From NCBI GenBank assembly GCA_963969395.1, contig OZ017800.1, positions 18,942,479 to 19,006,478 on the forward strand: DNA of 64,000 nt, written 5' to 3'. This document shows positions 10,702 to 23,005 of the stretch, piece by piece. Position 1 is the first letter of the stretch; every line of letters starts with the position of its first letter. The notes under the pieces were generated by a model. It was not told where the DNA came from, searched no databases, and worked only from the letters and a program-made list of their open reading frames with translations. Origin of the DNA: Pseudoscleropodium purum (taxonomy: Eukaryota > Streptophyta > Bryopsida > Hypnales > Brachytheciaceae). The position numbers were made by a program, and so were the translations under genes.

Positions 10702-13700
10702 ATGGAGAATTATACTGGAGTGCCAAAGAGTGACCCTGATGAGAATGGACACAAAGATCTAGAGGTGAGTCATTTTTGAGACTCTTTTCTGAATGCACCT
10801 TTTTCTTACCGAATTTTTCATCTTTCTGAGCTTTCAGTCGGTGAAGTCTGTCACATACAACAGTTTTGCAAATGCGTCTTAGGGGTACTTTACATTGTGT
10901 GGGTGAAAGCAACGAGCGGCGAAATTGCAAGTTTAAAATAACACATTGCAATTATGACGCGTACACCTTTTTGATGCATTTGAGGTAACAGGTGTCCAAG
11001 TTACCTCAAAGGTTAGCTTGAAGCCTTGTTAGCCTTGTTTAGCTTGCCACACAGTGGCCATATAAACGCCACTTCTTCATGCTCATTCTTGTTAATTGCA
11101 AAGTTGGCAACGAACAAAACTAGGAAAACAAGTAAAAAATGGTTTTTTCTCCAATTCAAGGTGTCAGATTTCTTGTTATCTCAAGGTTGTTGCTGTACCT
11201 GTGCAATCGAATTCGGCTATAGTGCAGTGCAAGAATGGTTGTAGTAAAAAGGGAATGATATTTTACTTATCAGTAAACTTATTTCTTGTGAGATATTCAA
11301 AATTTTCTCTGTCCCTGCAGCTGATGGTTCTAGCGGAAGGAGGAACTCCACAATCTTCCGACTCAATGTTACAAAGAAACGAGAAGGAGGAGCTTGGGCT
11401 CCTGACCCGTCCACCCCCGTGCTGCGACTCCAGATGCAGGCCGGGCAATTGCAGTTGGCTCAGGAAATTGCCGAAATATGTCATTCGAAGTACGTTCCAT
11501 GTGTTGTTTGGAACAAAGCTGAACTGGCTGCTGCTCTCTGTTCCCTTTGCTATTGTTGGTGCGCAAGGGGTATTTGGTCATGTAAGCACTATGAAATCCG
11601 TCTCTTGACCCTCCTCATTGAATTGATCTTAGTGACCGGGTAGTATTGTTTTCTATACTAAATTAGAATTCTAGTGAATTCCTAAGGGGCCAAGCTTTTG
11701 ACAGAAGTTCATTTTTGAAGCTAATAGTGGGAGTTAGCAAAACATATTTTTGGTGTTCCATAAATATGTGGGATTATTTCTACTTTCTATTGGTGCATTA
11801 TTTTACTTCCTGAAATGATGTATCTCAACTCCTATAGATATGGAAGTGGCCACTTTTGGCCATTTGGACACTCAAGGCTTAAGCATGCCGAAGTCTTTGA
11901 TTTGTTTAATGCCGTGCATGCATAAACTGGAGGAGGTTAGGATGATGGTGTTGTATGCAGTGTATTAAGACGTGGTTGTATGTATTCACCAGGGCTGGGT
12001 ATTTTTACTAAGTTTACTAGGTATGGCTCCCTTGGCAGAGCGACTTGGCTTTGTCACCGAGTGAGTTACTCCTAGCTTTCATGGCTCTCTACCTTCTTAT
12101 TTTGATTTCTCAGCATTTCTGCATTATTGTGAGAAGATAGGTTGGAGGAGAGTTTTGAATTGGCCATTTGAAGCATTATAATGACAGAGGCATGTTGTTG
12201 GAGTTTGCAGACAACTGTCTTTTTTCACTGGTTCGACAGGTAAATGCTTGACTACTGCTGTCGTTTTGAGAAGTGCATTGGACTCCAGTTTTCAAATTGG
12301 ACGTTATTAATGCTAGTTAGACCAGGTGTAAACTCCTTGTTGGCTAATCTTCTAGGCGTGTAACCTTTTGACTAAGGTATGGTGTTGTTATTGCAGTTGG
12401 AGGTCTACTGAATGCGACTTTTGGGAATGCAACGGAAATGATCATATGCATCATGGCGTTACGAAAAAATATGATACGAGTTGTACAGTTGTCTCTTCTA
12501 GGTTCCATATTGTCCAACATGTTGCTGGTTCTTGGATGCGCATTTTTCTTCGGAGGTCTGAAACATCCCAAGGATCAGAAATTCAACAAGGTAGGGGCAT
12601 CGTTTTTTTCGTGAATCTCATAGACTTGATGAATGACATACTTGAAGGTTAGTTGCACCTGGTGTCTGCCTAATCCCTAAAGGATCAAGGGTCCCAAATC
12701 GGGCCTATTGCTTCAATTAGCACTTTTGAGTGGGCCGTAAGGTGACTTCCTTCGTTCATCTTCTTTCACTTTTTTCACTCCGTATTGTTCCTTTCACTTC
12801 TTTTTGAACCATCACATGGAATTTCTTTCACTGCTTCTGGTGATATAAAATTTGGCCGTCTGAATTGTATTTTCCACACTATGATCTATCAAATCGGTCA
12901 TTTGGAATCCTAGTCCTTTAGGGGTCAGTAAAGTTTACCTTTGTGACTACTGTCGCAGGTTGAAATGACTCTGAAAAAAAATTTCGTGGGTTGTTTGTTG
13001 AAGGTTACGGCCCAGGTTAGCGCAAGCTTGTTATTAATGGCAGTCATGGGTCTGCTATTTCCTGCTGTTCTTCATGCGACGGGTACTGAGCTGAAAATTG
13101 GAAAGTCAGAGCTGGCTTTGTCGAGATTCAGCAGCTTTGTTATGTTAGTGGCCTACATGGCCTATTTATATTTCCAACTCAAGAGTCATAGAGGACTCTA
13201 CGATTCAGAGGAGGTAAGAGTCCATGTTACCCTCGATTTCTTTTTTCTGCTAAACCTTCCTGAAATGTTATTTGCTGAGTGAAGTTTGTGATCATGTTTA
13301 CACATCTTCTGTCTTGTTTCTCATTTGCAGGATTCAGGAGAGAATGATGGTGCTGCTGACGAGGATGAGGGTCAATTAAGCTTCTGGACTTCAATAGCTT
13401 GGCTTACTATTTTGACCATCTTTATATCTATTTTGTCGGAATACCTTGTTGGTGCCATCGAGGTACGTATCTTGTCTGACATGCAACTCATAATGTAGAC
13501 AGCCCTGTAATTGTTGTGCTTGTTGAGGCTGGTTAATAGTTCCAGGTTTTCAGTGAGATTAGACTGTTGTCATGGCTATCACACGGAGGCTTCCCTGTGG
13601 AGCTTATCGTGGGGTGGCCTGTGTGTGATCATAGGGAGATCTCCTCATGACTCTTGAAGAGGATTCTATTTGCCATGTTACCTTAAAGTCCTGAAATAGT

Positions 13701-15573
13701 GTTCCTGGGACCGCTGCCCACTCTGGCTAGAATTTGCATCGTATTGTATTGGTTCTAGTATTTCTTTAGTCATGTTTCAAGCAGAATAGATAGTTGTATT
13801 TACCAATTGATCAAAGGGCACTGAGAACTTGGTTCTTTATGTTGTGTTTGTCTGATTTACAGGGTGCTTCAACTGCGTGGAATGTACCTATTGCATTTAT
13901 AAGCGTTATTATATTGCCTATTGTTGGGAACGCCGCAGAGCATGCAAGTGCTATTATGTTTGCTCTCAAGGACAAGCTGGTATTTCCTCTCATTGTCGTT
14001 TGATTGGCTTGCGTAGGTCTAGAATTTGTTTCTGAGGACGGCTACATGACAGACTCACATTGACGTAGGCAGATTCATTTCACGTTATAATCAATAGTAT
14101 CTTGCTCATTAGAAGAAAAGTATGCAGATTTTGTCCCCGAGTTCCATTCAGTTCCCAAGCAGTTAACCATCAGGCGTCACAAAGTCACACTTATTAGGCT
14201 ACATATGGCAGCAGAATTTTCTTTTTGCCGCATTGTACATTTTTCATAACGCAAAACTATAGGTCTCCTTTTGGTTTTACAACACAATTGTGAATACGAT
14301 ATTGTGAATTCAATACGATACGGTGAACTATGAATCTTGTGACATAAACAAAGATGAATTGGGTCGGTAGGGGAAAAAAATCTTTTTTTTTTGCTCCATT
14401 TGAACCTTACTTAGGCCCAGGGTTTGAAGCCGTTCCCCTCCTATAGAACCGTACGTGATAGTCTCCCATCATACGGCTCCTCTCTCCTCGGGACCGGCCA
14501 AAGGTCCAATAGAGGCTTTATTTTGGCAGCCATCTTCAAAAAAGTATTTTTTTTTACTTATCCGAAGAGAGCCAGGACTACATTCCTCGCCCTATTGTCT
14601 AGGGAAAATTTTCTAATGGATTGTTGGTTTCTAGGCTCCGTCTGATTACATTGTTTTGCTCTTTGACAGGATATTTCACTCGGGGTGGCCATCGGTTCCT
14701 CCACTCAGATCTCCATGTTTGTGGTAAGTTGCAACAAGGCTATCATATCATCCTGACACTTATTTATAACGGTTAAGCAGCAAAGCACGACAGTGAGATA
14801 CAACCCTGATACAATTCCTGTTTGCAGATTCCCTTTTGTGTCGTCATCGGGTGGCCCATGAGGACACATATGGACCTGAATTTTGAACTGTTTGAGACTG
14901 CAACCCTCTTTATAACAGTTCTAGTGGTGGCCTTGATGCTTCAGGTGCACTTTTCTGCACTTCTGCTCTGTACCTTCTACAAGAAACTGATTCACCAATT
15001 AATACAATTGATTTGGCAAGTAGTGTAAGCTTGACTTGGCTAACTATTGATCTTTGATCGGAAATGGGTCTGTCAGCTTGTAGTCTATAATCTGTCTCCC
15101 ATCTCCCATTTTGAAATTGCATGTGAAATTCATCTTTATTGGTTAGAAATTCAATCTGAACAGAATTTGCTCTTGTAACCAAAGTGATCTCTCGACAGCT
15201 CTATACATCTTCCAAATATAACACTTCTACATATGTGAATATGCTTTTAGTAATGCACATAGTATTCTCTACCTGAATGCTTCTGGGTATGTGAAATCAA
15301 CAGGAGGGCACAGCAAACTATTTCAAGGGCTTGATGCTGATTCTTTGCTACCTAATAGTCGGTGCCAGCTTCTTTGTTCACGTCGACATTCCTGACAAAC
15401 ATCGTACGTAGCCCTCTACCCTGGTTTATGAAAGATGCAAAAATGTGAATTGTGGTGTGGCAATCATAGATTGGAATAGAAACTCAAATCAAATGATGTT
15501 AAAGACCACAAGTTACCTCATTAAATGCGTACTGTAACCTTTTTTTTTTTTTCCATGTGCAGCTGGGAGTTGA
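10702..15573 (+). CDS. CAX: Vacuolar cation/H+ exchanger (CAX family), 12 coding exons, 451 aa
   Basis: Moves Ca2+ or other divalent cations into the vacuole in exchange for protons. Exons: 10702-10764, 11321-11581, 11993-12060, 12211-12239, 12397-12590, 13004-13213, 13331-13462, 13863-13979, 14670-14723, 14828-14944, 15304-15403, 15563-15573; all junctions GT-AG and the frame stays open. The two inverted alpha-repeat signatures are present: GNATE at residues 150-154 and GNAAEH at 341-346, each followed by an IMAL/IMFAL helix. An acidic loop (about 276-290) separates the two halves, as in the family. Many hydrophobic segments follow, including GLLFPAVLH and FCVVIGW. The tail resembles CAX2-type plant exchangers more than CAX1. 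The cytosolic N-terminus (~85 residues, autoinhibitory in some CAX proteins) is poorly conserved. Reading through the last donor would end the protein after HRT instead of HPGS. Metal specificity cannot be read from sequence. Confidence 0.95.
11690..11885. repeat. Dispersed intronic repeat, copy of 61790-61985
   Basis: It lies in CAX intron 2. About 190 bp match intron 14 of the helicase gene, in the same orientation to transcription: shared blocks include TTTTGAAGCTAATAG-like, TTCATAAAT-like, ATGTATCTCAACTC-like and GAAGTGGCC. Non-coding, edges not resolved. Confidence 0.65.
12668..12925. repeat. Degenerate TIR element in CAX intron 5
   Basis: The edges TAATCCCTAAAGGAT and AGTCCTTTAGGGGTCA are near inverted complements and resemble the termini of the TTAA element family, with both TTAA sites eroded. 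The last ~80 bp (GATCTATCAAATCGGTCATTTG) are related to 19105-19175 in intron 2 of the riboflavin kinase gene. Confidence 0.5.
14380..14640 (-). other. Organelle-type group II intron fragment inside CAX intron 8
   Basis: On the minus strand, 14479-14446 is a 34-nt hairpin starting GAGCCGTATGATGGGAG and ending CACGTACGGTTC. That is the length, sequence and shape of group II intron domain V, including the catalytic AGC-type triad in GAGCCGU and the conserved tetraloop-side bases. Sequence on either side (GGACCTTTGGCCGGTCCCG upstream; GGGGAACGGC downstream) fits domain IV/VI-like flanks. Group II introns of plants live in mitochondria and plastids, so I infer a nuclear insertion of organellar, most likely mitochondrial, DNA. 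Outer limits are approximate. It lies antisense to CAX, inside an intron, so it should not affect the protein. Confidence 0.7.
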
Positions 15574-16945
15574 AAGCAGATCCTTGCTTCTGCGGCAGTG
15601 GGTGCTACCAATTTTCAATTAGTGTTGATAAAAGTAACGAAGCTCCTCCAGCAGGACCCTGCAAAAAGTTGTACCTGGCCAAATAGGGACCACTAATTCG
15701 GTACTTTAGGGCAGCCAGTTTTTGGGCCTCTGTACTGTATTATATTTCTTCTTTGCCCAACGTGTCTGTTGGTATTAGTTGTGTCCAAAAAGAGATTGCG
15801 TTCATTGATAAATAGCATCTTTCATCTCATTTTTTCGGTTTTCTGAGCATTTGTATATTGTGGTTGAGGTTGCTCAAATACTTGCTAAATGTGTCGAAGT
15901 CCTTGAACTCTTCTGAATGTGAAAAGGAGATAGCTGCTCAGATGGAGCGACGTCGTAGTCCTGTGTCTCAAACTGTGTTATATGAACACACCTAATTACG
16001 GCACTTTTGAGCCCTTAATATAATATAGTTGCTACCGTTAGAACGGTCAAATTTTTCAATATTCTTGTTGGCAGATGGGAGGTTTTGCATTAATGAATGC
16101 ATTTCCGATATTTGGTGATCATGTGCAAAAGTTATAAGGACAGAAAGTTTCATTGGTGAATGATCTATTACTGACGTGAGTTTCGATGTTAAGGTGGAAT
16201 ACATTTTAATGTTAACATTTTTCCATTAGATGCTGATATGCACAAGTTTTGAGTGTTGCATTTAGGTCTGTATTGCAATCAGTTGCAATAATTATGCAGT
16301 AAGCTATGTGTGTGGAGCACTATTACTTTCTAGCTGAAGCTTTGTTTGTGTATTTGTAGTTGATAAAAGCCAGCGGGGGTCTTTGAATCATATCTTACAT
16401 TAGTTTAGTACAAGATCTTGCAATTAAATATGCAAATAAAAACAAGTTTTCAAGTTTTTTGCTCTTTGCAATAGAAATGGCAGTTTTGTGTGTTTTTTGA
16501 TGGAAAAAAGGTCGTAGGACTTTAAAGGATTATATTAAAATAATACATGCTAGAGTATTGGAATCATATCAAAACTAGGAATAAGATCTATATGAGAAGA
16601 TTATTTTTATAGCCATACAAAAACACAAAAATGAATTTTCTAGCCCAAACTTTGAAAGACAAGATACATAGCTGTAAAAGTTCAATGAATTAGAGGACAA
16701 AACATGAAGAACATATTGTTATTGAGACTCCCTTTAAACAAATAGCTATGCTACAAGAGACTCTATCCTTGTAGCCTTGGCTTGTTTTCCAATAAAGTGC
16801 TACTCCACCTTCTTCCCATGTAGCTTTAGCAAAGCCTAATACTTTTAAATTCTATTTTCTTCTTAGTAGAGCAACCTACCCCTACACCATATGCTACATC
16901 AAGAAAGTACCCCCCTATTGAAACAATATCGATGCAAAGGGTTTG
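15574..16945. other. 3' flank of CAX and spacer, no gene seen
   Basis: The first few hundred bases are probably CAX 3' UTR. The rest becomes AT-rich with no coding signal. Confidence 0.4.
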
Positions 16946-17090
16946 CAGTATAATATTGAAAGGGTATTGCTACAGTACTGAGGTAGTATTGCAACAATGT
17001 AGTTTCAATGGAAATGCACTGTTCCCATTAAAATTATATTGTTGCAATACTGCCTCAATATTGCAGCAATACACTTTCAATACTATACTG
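16946..17090. mobile_element. 145-bp foldback MITE upstream of riboflavin kinase
   Basis: Almost the whole element is an imperfect inverted repeat: about 57 bp starting CAGTATAATATTGAAAGGGT at 16946 pair with the complement ending at 17090. Arms differ at scattered positions only. A transcript would fold into a long hairpin. No obvious target duplication was identified. It lies less than 200 bp before the start codon at 17282, so it may form part of the promoter or leader. Confidence 0.85.
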
Positions 17091-17281
17091 TGAAAGAAGT
17101 GAAACCATTGAATTCGCCCCAAAAATTCGCCCCAAATTGAAAGGCTGCAAAAAGCCTCCTCCCCTTCGATGCAGAGCCAAAGCCAGAGGACCCATGTGAC
17201 TCCCAGTGAAAGCGCATGGTCCAATAATGCACATCGATTGTTGGTTCTTGAGGCATCGTTCCAAACGAGCGAGCTTTGGCC

Positions 17282-20200
17282 ATGGCGATCGGTATGGACC
17301 CGGATTCAAACGAACATCACGTCTCGTTCGTGATCTTCGACCTGGACGGCACTTTGCTGGACACAGGTTGGTGGCAATTCTGGGAATTATTTGAAGCTGC
17401 TAATTAATACAAAATAAAATCTTTGGGATAAGATTAGCAGCTGCTTCGAATGTTGAGACATATAGCATTCGGGTTCTGTTTTATTCTAGCGAAGAATTCC
17501 TAAATTGGAGTCGGGTTTGTGCAATATCACCCCTTTTTTAGTGAAGTGTGCTTTTGTAGTCGCAGCTGCTTCGAATGCTTGTATTGTGGTATCTGTACCA
17601 TTCGGGCGATTTCACCCTTCTGTGAATTAGGTCACATTCTGGTTTGAATTAGCAGCTACTGCGAATGCTAAGCTAAAGAACATTCTGGGGTTGATTAATT
17701 TCTAGCGTATGATTCCTGCATTGGAGTTGGGTTTGTGCAGTATCCCCCTTTTTTGTGAATTTGGCAGCGGTATTAGCAGCTGCTATGAATGCTGAGCTAG
17801 AGAACATTCTGGTGTTATTTATTTTCTAGAGAAGGATCGTAGATTGGAATTGAAGTTTATGCATTTCACCCTTTCTTATGAATTAGGCTTTTGTTTTAGC
17901 AGCTGTTCCGAATGCTTGAGGTACATACCGTTCGAGTGATATCACCCTTCTGTGAATTAGGTCACATTCTGGTTTGAGAGTGTTGTTGCAGAGTCGTTAG
18001 TGGAGGAGGTGCTGGAGCGAGTGGTGACGAGCTATGGCAAGGACTGGGACGGAGGCCGAGGTGCGCAGAAGCGACTGGGGAAGCGGCCTTTGGAGGCCGC
18101 GGCTTCCGTTGTGGAGGAATATGGCCTCTCGTGCACTCCTGCTGCTCTCAACGACGAAGTCATCACTTTGCTTCAAGACAGGTAAGGTAACAACACCTCA
18201 ATGCGTTCTGAGGTATTGAGCATGGCTCCTATTACTGAACTGCAGAAGCTTTTGTAGGGTCTGTTTGGTAGTTGAAAAAGGATTTTAGATTCTCTCAGGA
18301 TGCAGCTTTTGTACTCTGCATGAATAAATCATGAATTCTCAAACTACTGAAAATAGGTGTACCTAAAAGCAACCCTAGGCTCTCATACATACAGGCTCAT
18401 ATATAGAGGGTAGAGGCTGTACATTTTAGGCAAGAATTTAGATGGGACGGTTTTGCAAACCCGTCACAAAATGAGGGGCTGTTACCTTAAGTCACTTCTC
18501 ATGACCTTCTGTGGATTTGAAACTAATCATCATGAAAGACGAAAATAACGTGATGAAGAACTTTTGTGAAATAATTTCAATGATAATTTCATTTTGTGAA
18601 GGATTTATGGCCTGCCGAGTTTTCAAAATCTTTAAGCTTGAAATGCCTTGGTTGTTAGCCCCCGAAGAAAGAGAAGCGCGAATTGAACCTCAGAATATTT
18701 AGCAGTTTTGAGTAGGTCATGTGGTGACTCTCAAGACGGGGAAGTCACTTACTATGACCTGTGGAATTGAAACTAATCATACAGAATCGTAGAAGACCTT
18801 TCAGAGAAGGTGAAAAATGTAATGGAGAACCCTTGTGAAATAACTTCCGTGAAAAATTCATTTTTGTGTAGGATTTCTGGCTTGTTGAGAGTTCAAAATC
18901 TTTTGGCTTGGAATGCCTTGGTTCTTAAACCCTAAAGAAAGAGAAGCGTGAATTGAACCCCAGGGTTTTAGCCGTTTTTGAGTAATTCGTATGGTGACTC
19001 TTTCGTCCAATTTCTGTTTATTTTTTTACCAACAGAGGCAACGTTCTTTACTATTTCCAGTGACGTGAAATTTAACCCGCTCTAGATTCAATCTTCCCTC
19101 AATATGATCAATCAAATTGGTCATTTAAAACAATGGATCTTAAAATTTAGTCTTTTACGATTTAGGGTTCTGGTTCTGGGGTTTATGGGTTAAAACTCCT
19201 ATGACATCTGTGTGGCCACCTATTTCACTTGTGCATTTCCTTTCATGTTCATTTCTATGTTGCCGTTATTGTTTCTGCTTTTGTTGTTGTTTCGATTCTG
19301 TGTTGCTGGTGGATGTCTAGATGGAAGAACGTTCGGCCACTACCAGGGGCCATTCGACTTTTGAAGCATTTGCACAGCCACCGAGTTCCTCTGGCCATTG
19401 CCTCCAGCTCTCCTGCCCAAATCATCAAAACCAAGCTGTCGCATCAATCAGGTACCGCATTCATCATGTTTTGTCTCCATTACAGTGTTCTTGAAAATCT
19501 CTTAGTGTGATTTATGCGCAGAATTCTCCTGCCGTTTTCCTAAGAGTTTAGGGTAGGGCAGGACTGAAGCTTTAATTCTTGCTACAGGTTGGACGGACTA
19601 CTTTCCAGTGATTGTGGCTGGGGATATGGTACAGAATGGGAAGCCTGCTCCTGATATGTGAGCTTCTGATTACGAGCTCTTTTTCGAACATTTTCTGTCC
19701 TTTCTCCTCTCCAGTGTCTGATGTTTGAATTTGTAAAGAGGATGAAAGAAATAGTCGACGTTAGTAAACCTAATACTATTTCTAATGATTGGCAGATTTC
19801 TAGAAGCAGCAAGGCAACTGAATGCAGACGCAAGCAAGTGCCTTGTTATTGAAGATGCTCCGTAAGCTTGTTTTCCTTTTTTAAATTTGAAGCCTTGAAA
19901 AGCAATGACACGAACTTACACACATTGAATTATGTGAAATTGAAGATGGGATTCATTGACTCTTTGTGCAGCTCTTAATGAGCATGAGTCCCTAAGAAGA
20001 GATCCAGTTCTCTACGCTAGTTTCATAACATTCCAGAGTACCCTTGTTGAGCACCCTCTGAATTGGCATAACAAAGAATCCCAACACATGAGGAGGAATC
20101 CCTGACACCTAGCAAAGTTGAGTTCATTTGAACAAGTGAGAGATTTTGAAAAGAAAGGGCCATTGGCTTCATGTGGGAAAATTTATGTTGCTTGATTTTC

Positions 20201-21905
20201 TCTGATTTGGCATGACTCTGCTTTAAATTACTCTAATACTTGCCATTTTTCCTCAAAATGTGTCATGTCACTACTACTGAAAAATGTTATGTGGTTGCAT
20301 GAATTAGTGATTTTGTCTTCTTTTCCCTTGACTGCACAAGTTGCTCTTATGAAACATTACTTTGCTCTTGAGTTTAAGTTTGTTGGACTTTTAGATTTTG
20401 AGGGGGCCTGTGGCTTTGGGTTGCTCAGGGCTGGCGTGGTGGCAGGCAAGGCTGCAGGAATGCAAGTCGTGGCAGTGCCTTCCATGCCATCCAAGGACGC
20501 TCGCCCTTTGTACTCTTCAGCCGACTTGATTTACTCTTCTCTTCTGGACTTTCAGCCTCAAGTCTGGGGCTTGCCTCCTCTTGATGACCGTAATTTCCTT
20601 GCTCCACAAACCATCCCAGTCAGCAGAACATTGTTTTTTTCTCAGTGAATTTTAGAATTAAAACTTTATTTTTGTACTCTTATTTTTAAATTTCTCCATC
20701 TGTTGAAGTCTGATCGTTTGCAAAGACTGGTTCAGGAATTGGTGGCGCACTTCCCATGGAACCATGGTTCATGGGTGGACCAGTGATTAAGGGGTTTGGT
20801 CGTGGTTCAAAAGTTCTGGGAATCCCTACTGGTATGTATTCTCAAGCAGCTTCCACTTCTCCCTTCTGATTTTGTATTATTTTTCCTTGACTGTTGGTTG
20901 CATCGCAGTCTCTCCAGAAATTGTTTGATCCTAGATAAGAAGTGAAGAGTCATTTTTTTCCTCCGTGCTTGGGATGTGCAGCCAACCTTCCAACGAGTGC
21001 TTTTGCAAGCCAATTGGCTGAGCACGTGTGTGGGATCTACATTGGCTGGGCTGGACTCTCCAACAGAGGTGTCTACAAGATGGTGATGAGTGTGGGTTGG
21101 AATCCCTTCTTTGACAACAGCCAAAAGACAGTGGTGAGTGAGTACTGGGAGCTGAGGAAGTGACAGACAAGTGTTGGTAAACTGCCTATTGTTTTAAAAT
21201 TAAAGTAAACGATAGACTTTGATCTCTTATATCTCAAGTGAATAATCAACTGGCGGTGAAAAGGCTCTATGATGTGCTCTATAGTGATCACTTTGATTTT
21301 AGAAACTTTCACTTCAAACACTTCTTCGCATTGTACCCCTACCATAATTCTGTTCTCAACAATTCCAGTGTACGCCATCCATATTTCAGCCGCTTCTAAT
21401 AATGGTCTTATGGTTCATTGCAATGCCCAGGAGCCATGGATACTTCACGACTTCTCAGAAGACTTCTATGGAGAGGAGCTACGGCTGATTGTTGCTGGAT
21501 ACATCCGCCCAGAGGTAACTAAGTTCTCCTTAATTATGGGAAATTCTTTCACTTCCAAATTCTTATTCTCAGTCTTTCACTTCCAAATTGAGTTGTACTT
21601 GCAGAGTTTCTGGTTCGTAAATGCAATTTTTTGCAGAGATGTGAATGGATTTTTCTAAATTGAGCTTATAGTCTGAGGGAGTGTAGTTGAGATAACTGTA
21701 AGTGACATATATTCTCTTATAAACCACCCTCAGTGTGCCCAGTGTTTATACTTTGTTTCAGGCCAATTTTACCACGTTAGACGATTTAGTGGAGAAGATT
21801 CACGAAGATGGGAGGATTGCAAAGGCAGCTCTGGAGACGAAACCGTTCGTAGACTTCGCTGAAGATGACTATCTAACCACCCCACTGCCTGCGACAGTAG
21901 TGTAA
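17282..21905 (+). CDS. FMN/FHY: Bifunctional FMN hydrolase / riboflavin kinase, 10 exons, 392 aa
   Basis: The N-terminal HAD domain dephosphorylates FMN; the C-terminal domain phosphorylates riboflavin to FMN. This fusion is known from plants (Arabidopsis FMN/FHY, about 380 aa). Exons: 17282-17366, 17992-18181, 19321-19451, 19588-19657, 19796-19861, 20429-20589, 20736-20831, 20982-21133, 21431-21514, 21762-21905; all GT-AG, frame continuous. HAD motifs: FDLDGT with nucleophile D20 and D22, SSS at 120-122, K154 in NGKPAPD, and E178-D179. Kinase motifs: GGPVIKGFGRGSKVLGIPTA at 248-267, where PTAN binds nucleotide/Mg2+, then GIYIGWAG and EDFYGEELRL (E332/E333 region, catalytic glutamate). No transit peptide is seen, which suggests the cytosol. 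The start is chosen because it opens directly into the HAD core. A decayed copy of its 3' end lies at 39885-41885. Confidence 0.96.
17430..17905. repeat. Degenerate tandem repeat in riboflavin kinase intron 1
   Basis: The core AGCAGCTGCTTCGAATG recurs about five times (near 17433, 17562, 17647, 17773, 17889), usually with later blocks such as ATTCTAGCGAAGAATTCCT and TTGGAGTCGGGTTTGTGCA at similar offsets. Period is roughly 85-130 bp. It fills most of the intron. Confidence 0.8.
18228..18490. repeat. Dispersed repeat in riboflavin kinase intron 2
   Basis: The first part, starting GGGTCTGTTTGGTAGTTGAA, resembles 50040-50080. The part from about 18330 (GTGTACCTAAAAGCAACCCT, GTACATTTTAGGCAAGAAT) matches 53510-53580. 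The GGGTCTGTTTGG-like edge recalls Tourist/Harbinger MITE ends, but the other end is not defined. Confidence 0.55.
18490..18985. repeat. Tandem duplication (~245 bp units) in riboflavin kinase intron 2
   Basis: 18490-18720 and 18740-18985 are diverged direct copies: both run GAAACTAATCAT, CTTTTGTGAAATAA-like, AGTTCAAAATCTT, AATGCCTTGGTT, AAAGAGAAGCG, GAATTGAACC and TGGTGACTC in order. Non-coding. Confidence 0.85.
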
Positions 21906-23005
21906 GGAGTTCATGGTCACTTGCTCCGACATTTATTATTGCGGTCATTTTTTGCAAATACCTTCATTCATAGATTAAACAAGTGTTGTTGTAGTCTCTT
22001 ACATTGTTGTATTCGCGTAGAATCCTGCTATGGTTGTGGATAAGGAACGTCTGCAGTGAAAGCACTCCAACTCTGTAGCTTGGACTGTAAGTATTCCACC
22101 AGATTGCATTGCAATTGTGCTAAGTAACGTTCGACCCATTACTATGAAAAACCTCTTGCCCTATAAAAAGTGCAGCATCTTCTATCATTCGGATGAGCTC
22201 TTTTCAGATAATCCAGGAATCTCTCTTGCTCCAGCAAAACTGTGAGAACAAACCAGGAACATGAAAACCTCTTATTTTGTCCAATGAGTGGGATTTCGAT
22301 TGAAGGCATGAAATCTTGTAGGTTTTACTACCGTAGCCTGAGGTCGTATCAAATGAGAGCAAATCAAGCAACATGTGCATTCTGTAGATCAGTTGGGTCC
22401 AAAAATTTGGGGCTGGAATGGCGCCAATTGAACGAAATTGATAGAGACTGGCTTGGCTTCGTGTTGATCAATCTGCAATGAAGTTGCCACTCGGATACAT
22501 GCAGCATGCAGTTTGCAAGATCGATCGACCCCTTGAATGGACCGGACCAATTTCGATCTTTGCAACTTAATTACTACTCTCGATCACCCAATTTGATTCG
22601 TCCAATTGACTAATAGAAATGTTTGAGTGGGGAGTTACCAGTGAATCCGAAGAGGCGCGCCTGAGTGTGCAGAAGTGAATGAAGTTGAAGAGTCCTCTGC
22701 ACAATTTCAGCCCCTTACAAGCATACATTTATATATGTCAGTGACTTACTCGTGACGTCGGTAAGTACATGTACATGCGCGACAGAAACCGGAATTCAAA
22801 CGACCCTCTTGATATTCGTCGAGAGTCTCCAAACAATGATTTACTGAAAGATTGGTTCAATGGCGACCAATTTATCAAAGAATTTGACTTGCATGTGCGG
22901 TGCCATATACAGTAAACAGTTAAATGACGACCAAATTAAGATTCTAAACAATGATCTGAGTTAAATAATTTTCGACGCGAGCAGCCGATCGACGAGGTCA
23001 GCTAG
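21906..23005. other. Spacer between convergent riboflavin kinase and peroxidase genes
   Basis: It contains the 3' ends of both genes. A 79-codon frame at 22242-22481 has no recognisable motif and is not called. The last ~450 bases carry GATC/CGATCGAC-rich sequence like that upstream of the peroxidase. Confidence 0.45.

Noticed and set aside
12959..13003. Longer 5' end for CAX exon 6, starting after the AG at 12958
   Set aside because: It would add 15 residues ([15 protein letters not shown]) not present in CAX proteins; the acceptor at 13003 gives the conserved spacing between FNK and LLLMAVMG.
14424..14645. 73-codon plus-strand frame over the group II intron block
   Set aside because: The sequence is better explained as structured intron RNA on the minus strand.
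20265..20428. Open frame upstream of riboflavin kinase exon 6
   Set aside because: The frame is open by chance; only splicing at 20429 restores the HAD motif EDAPAGVVAGKAAG in phase.
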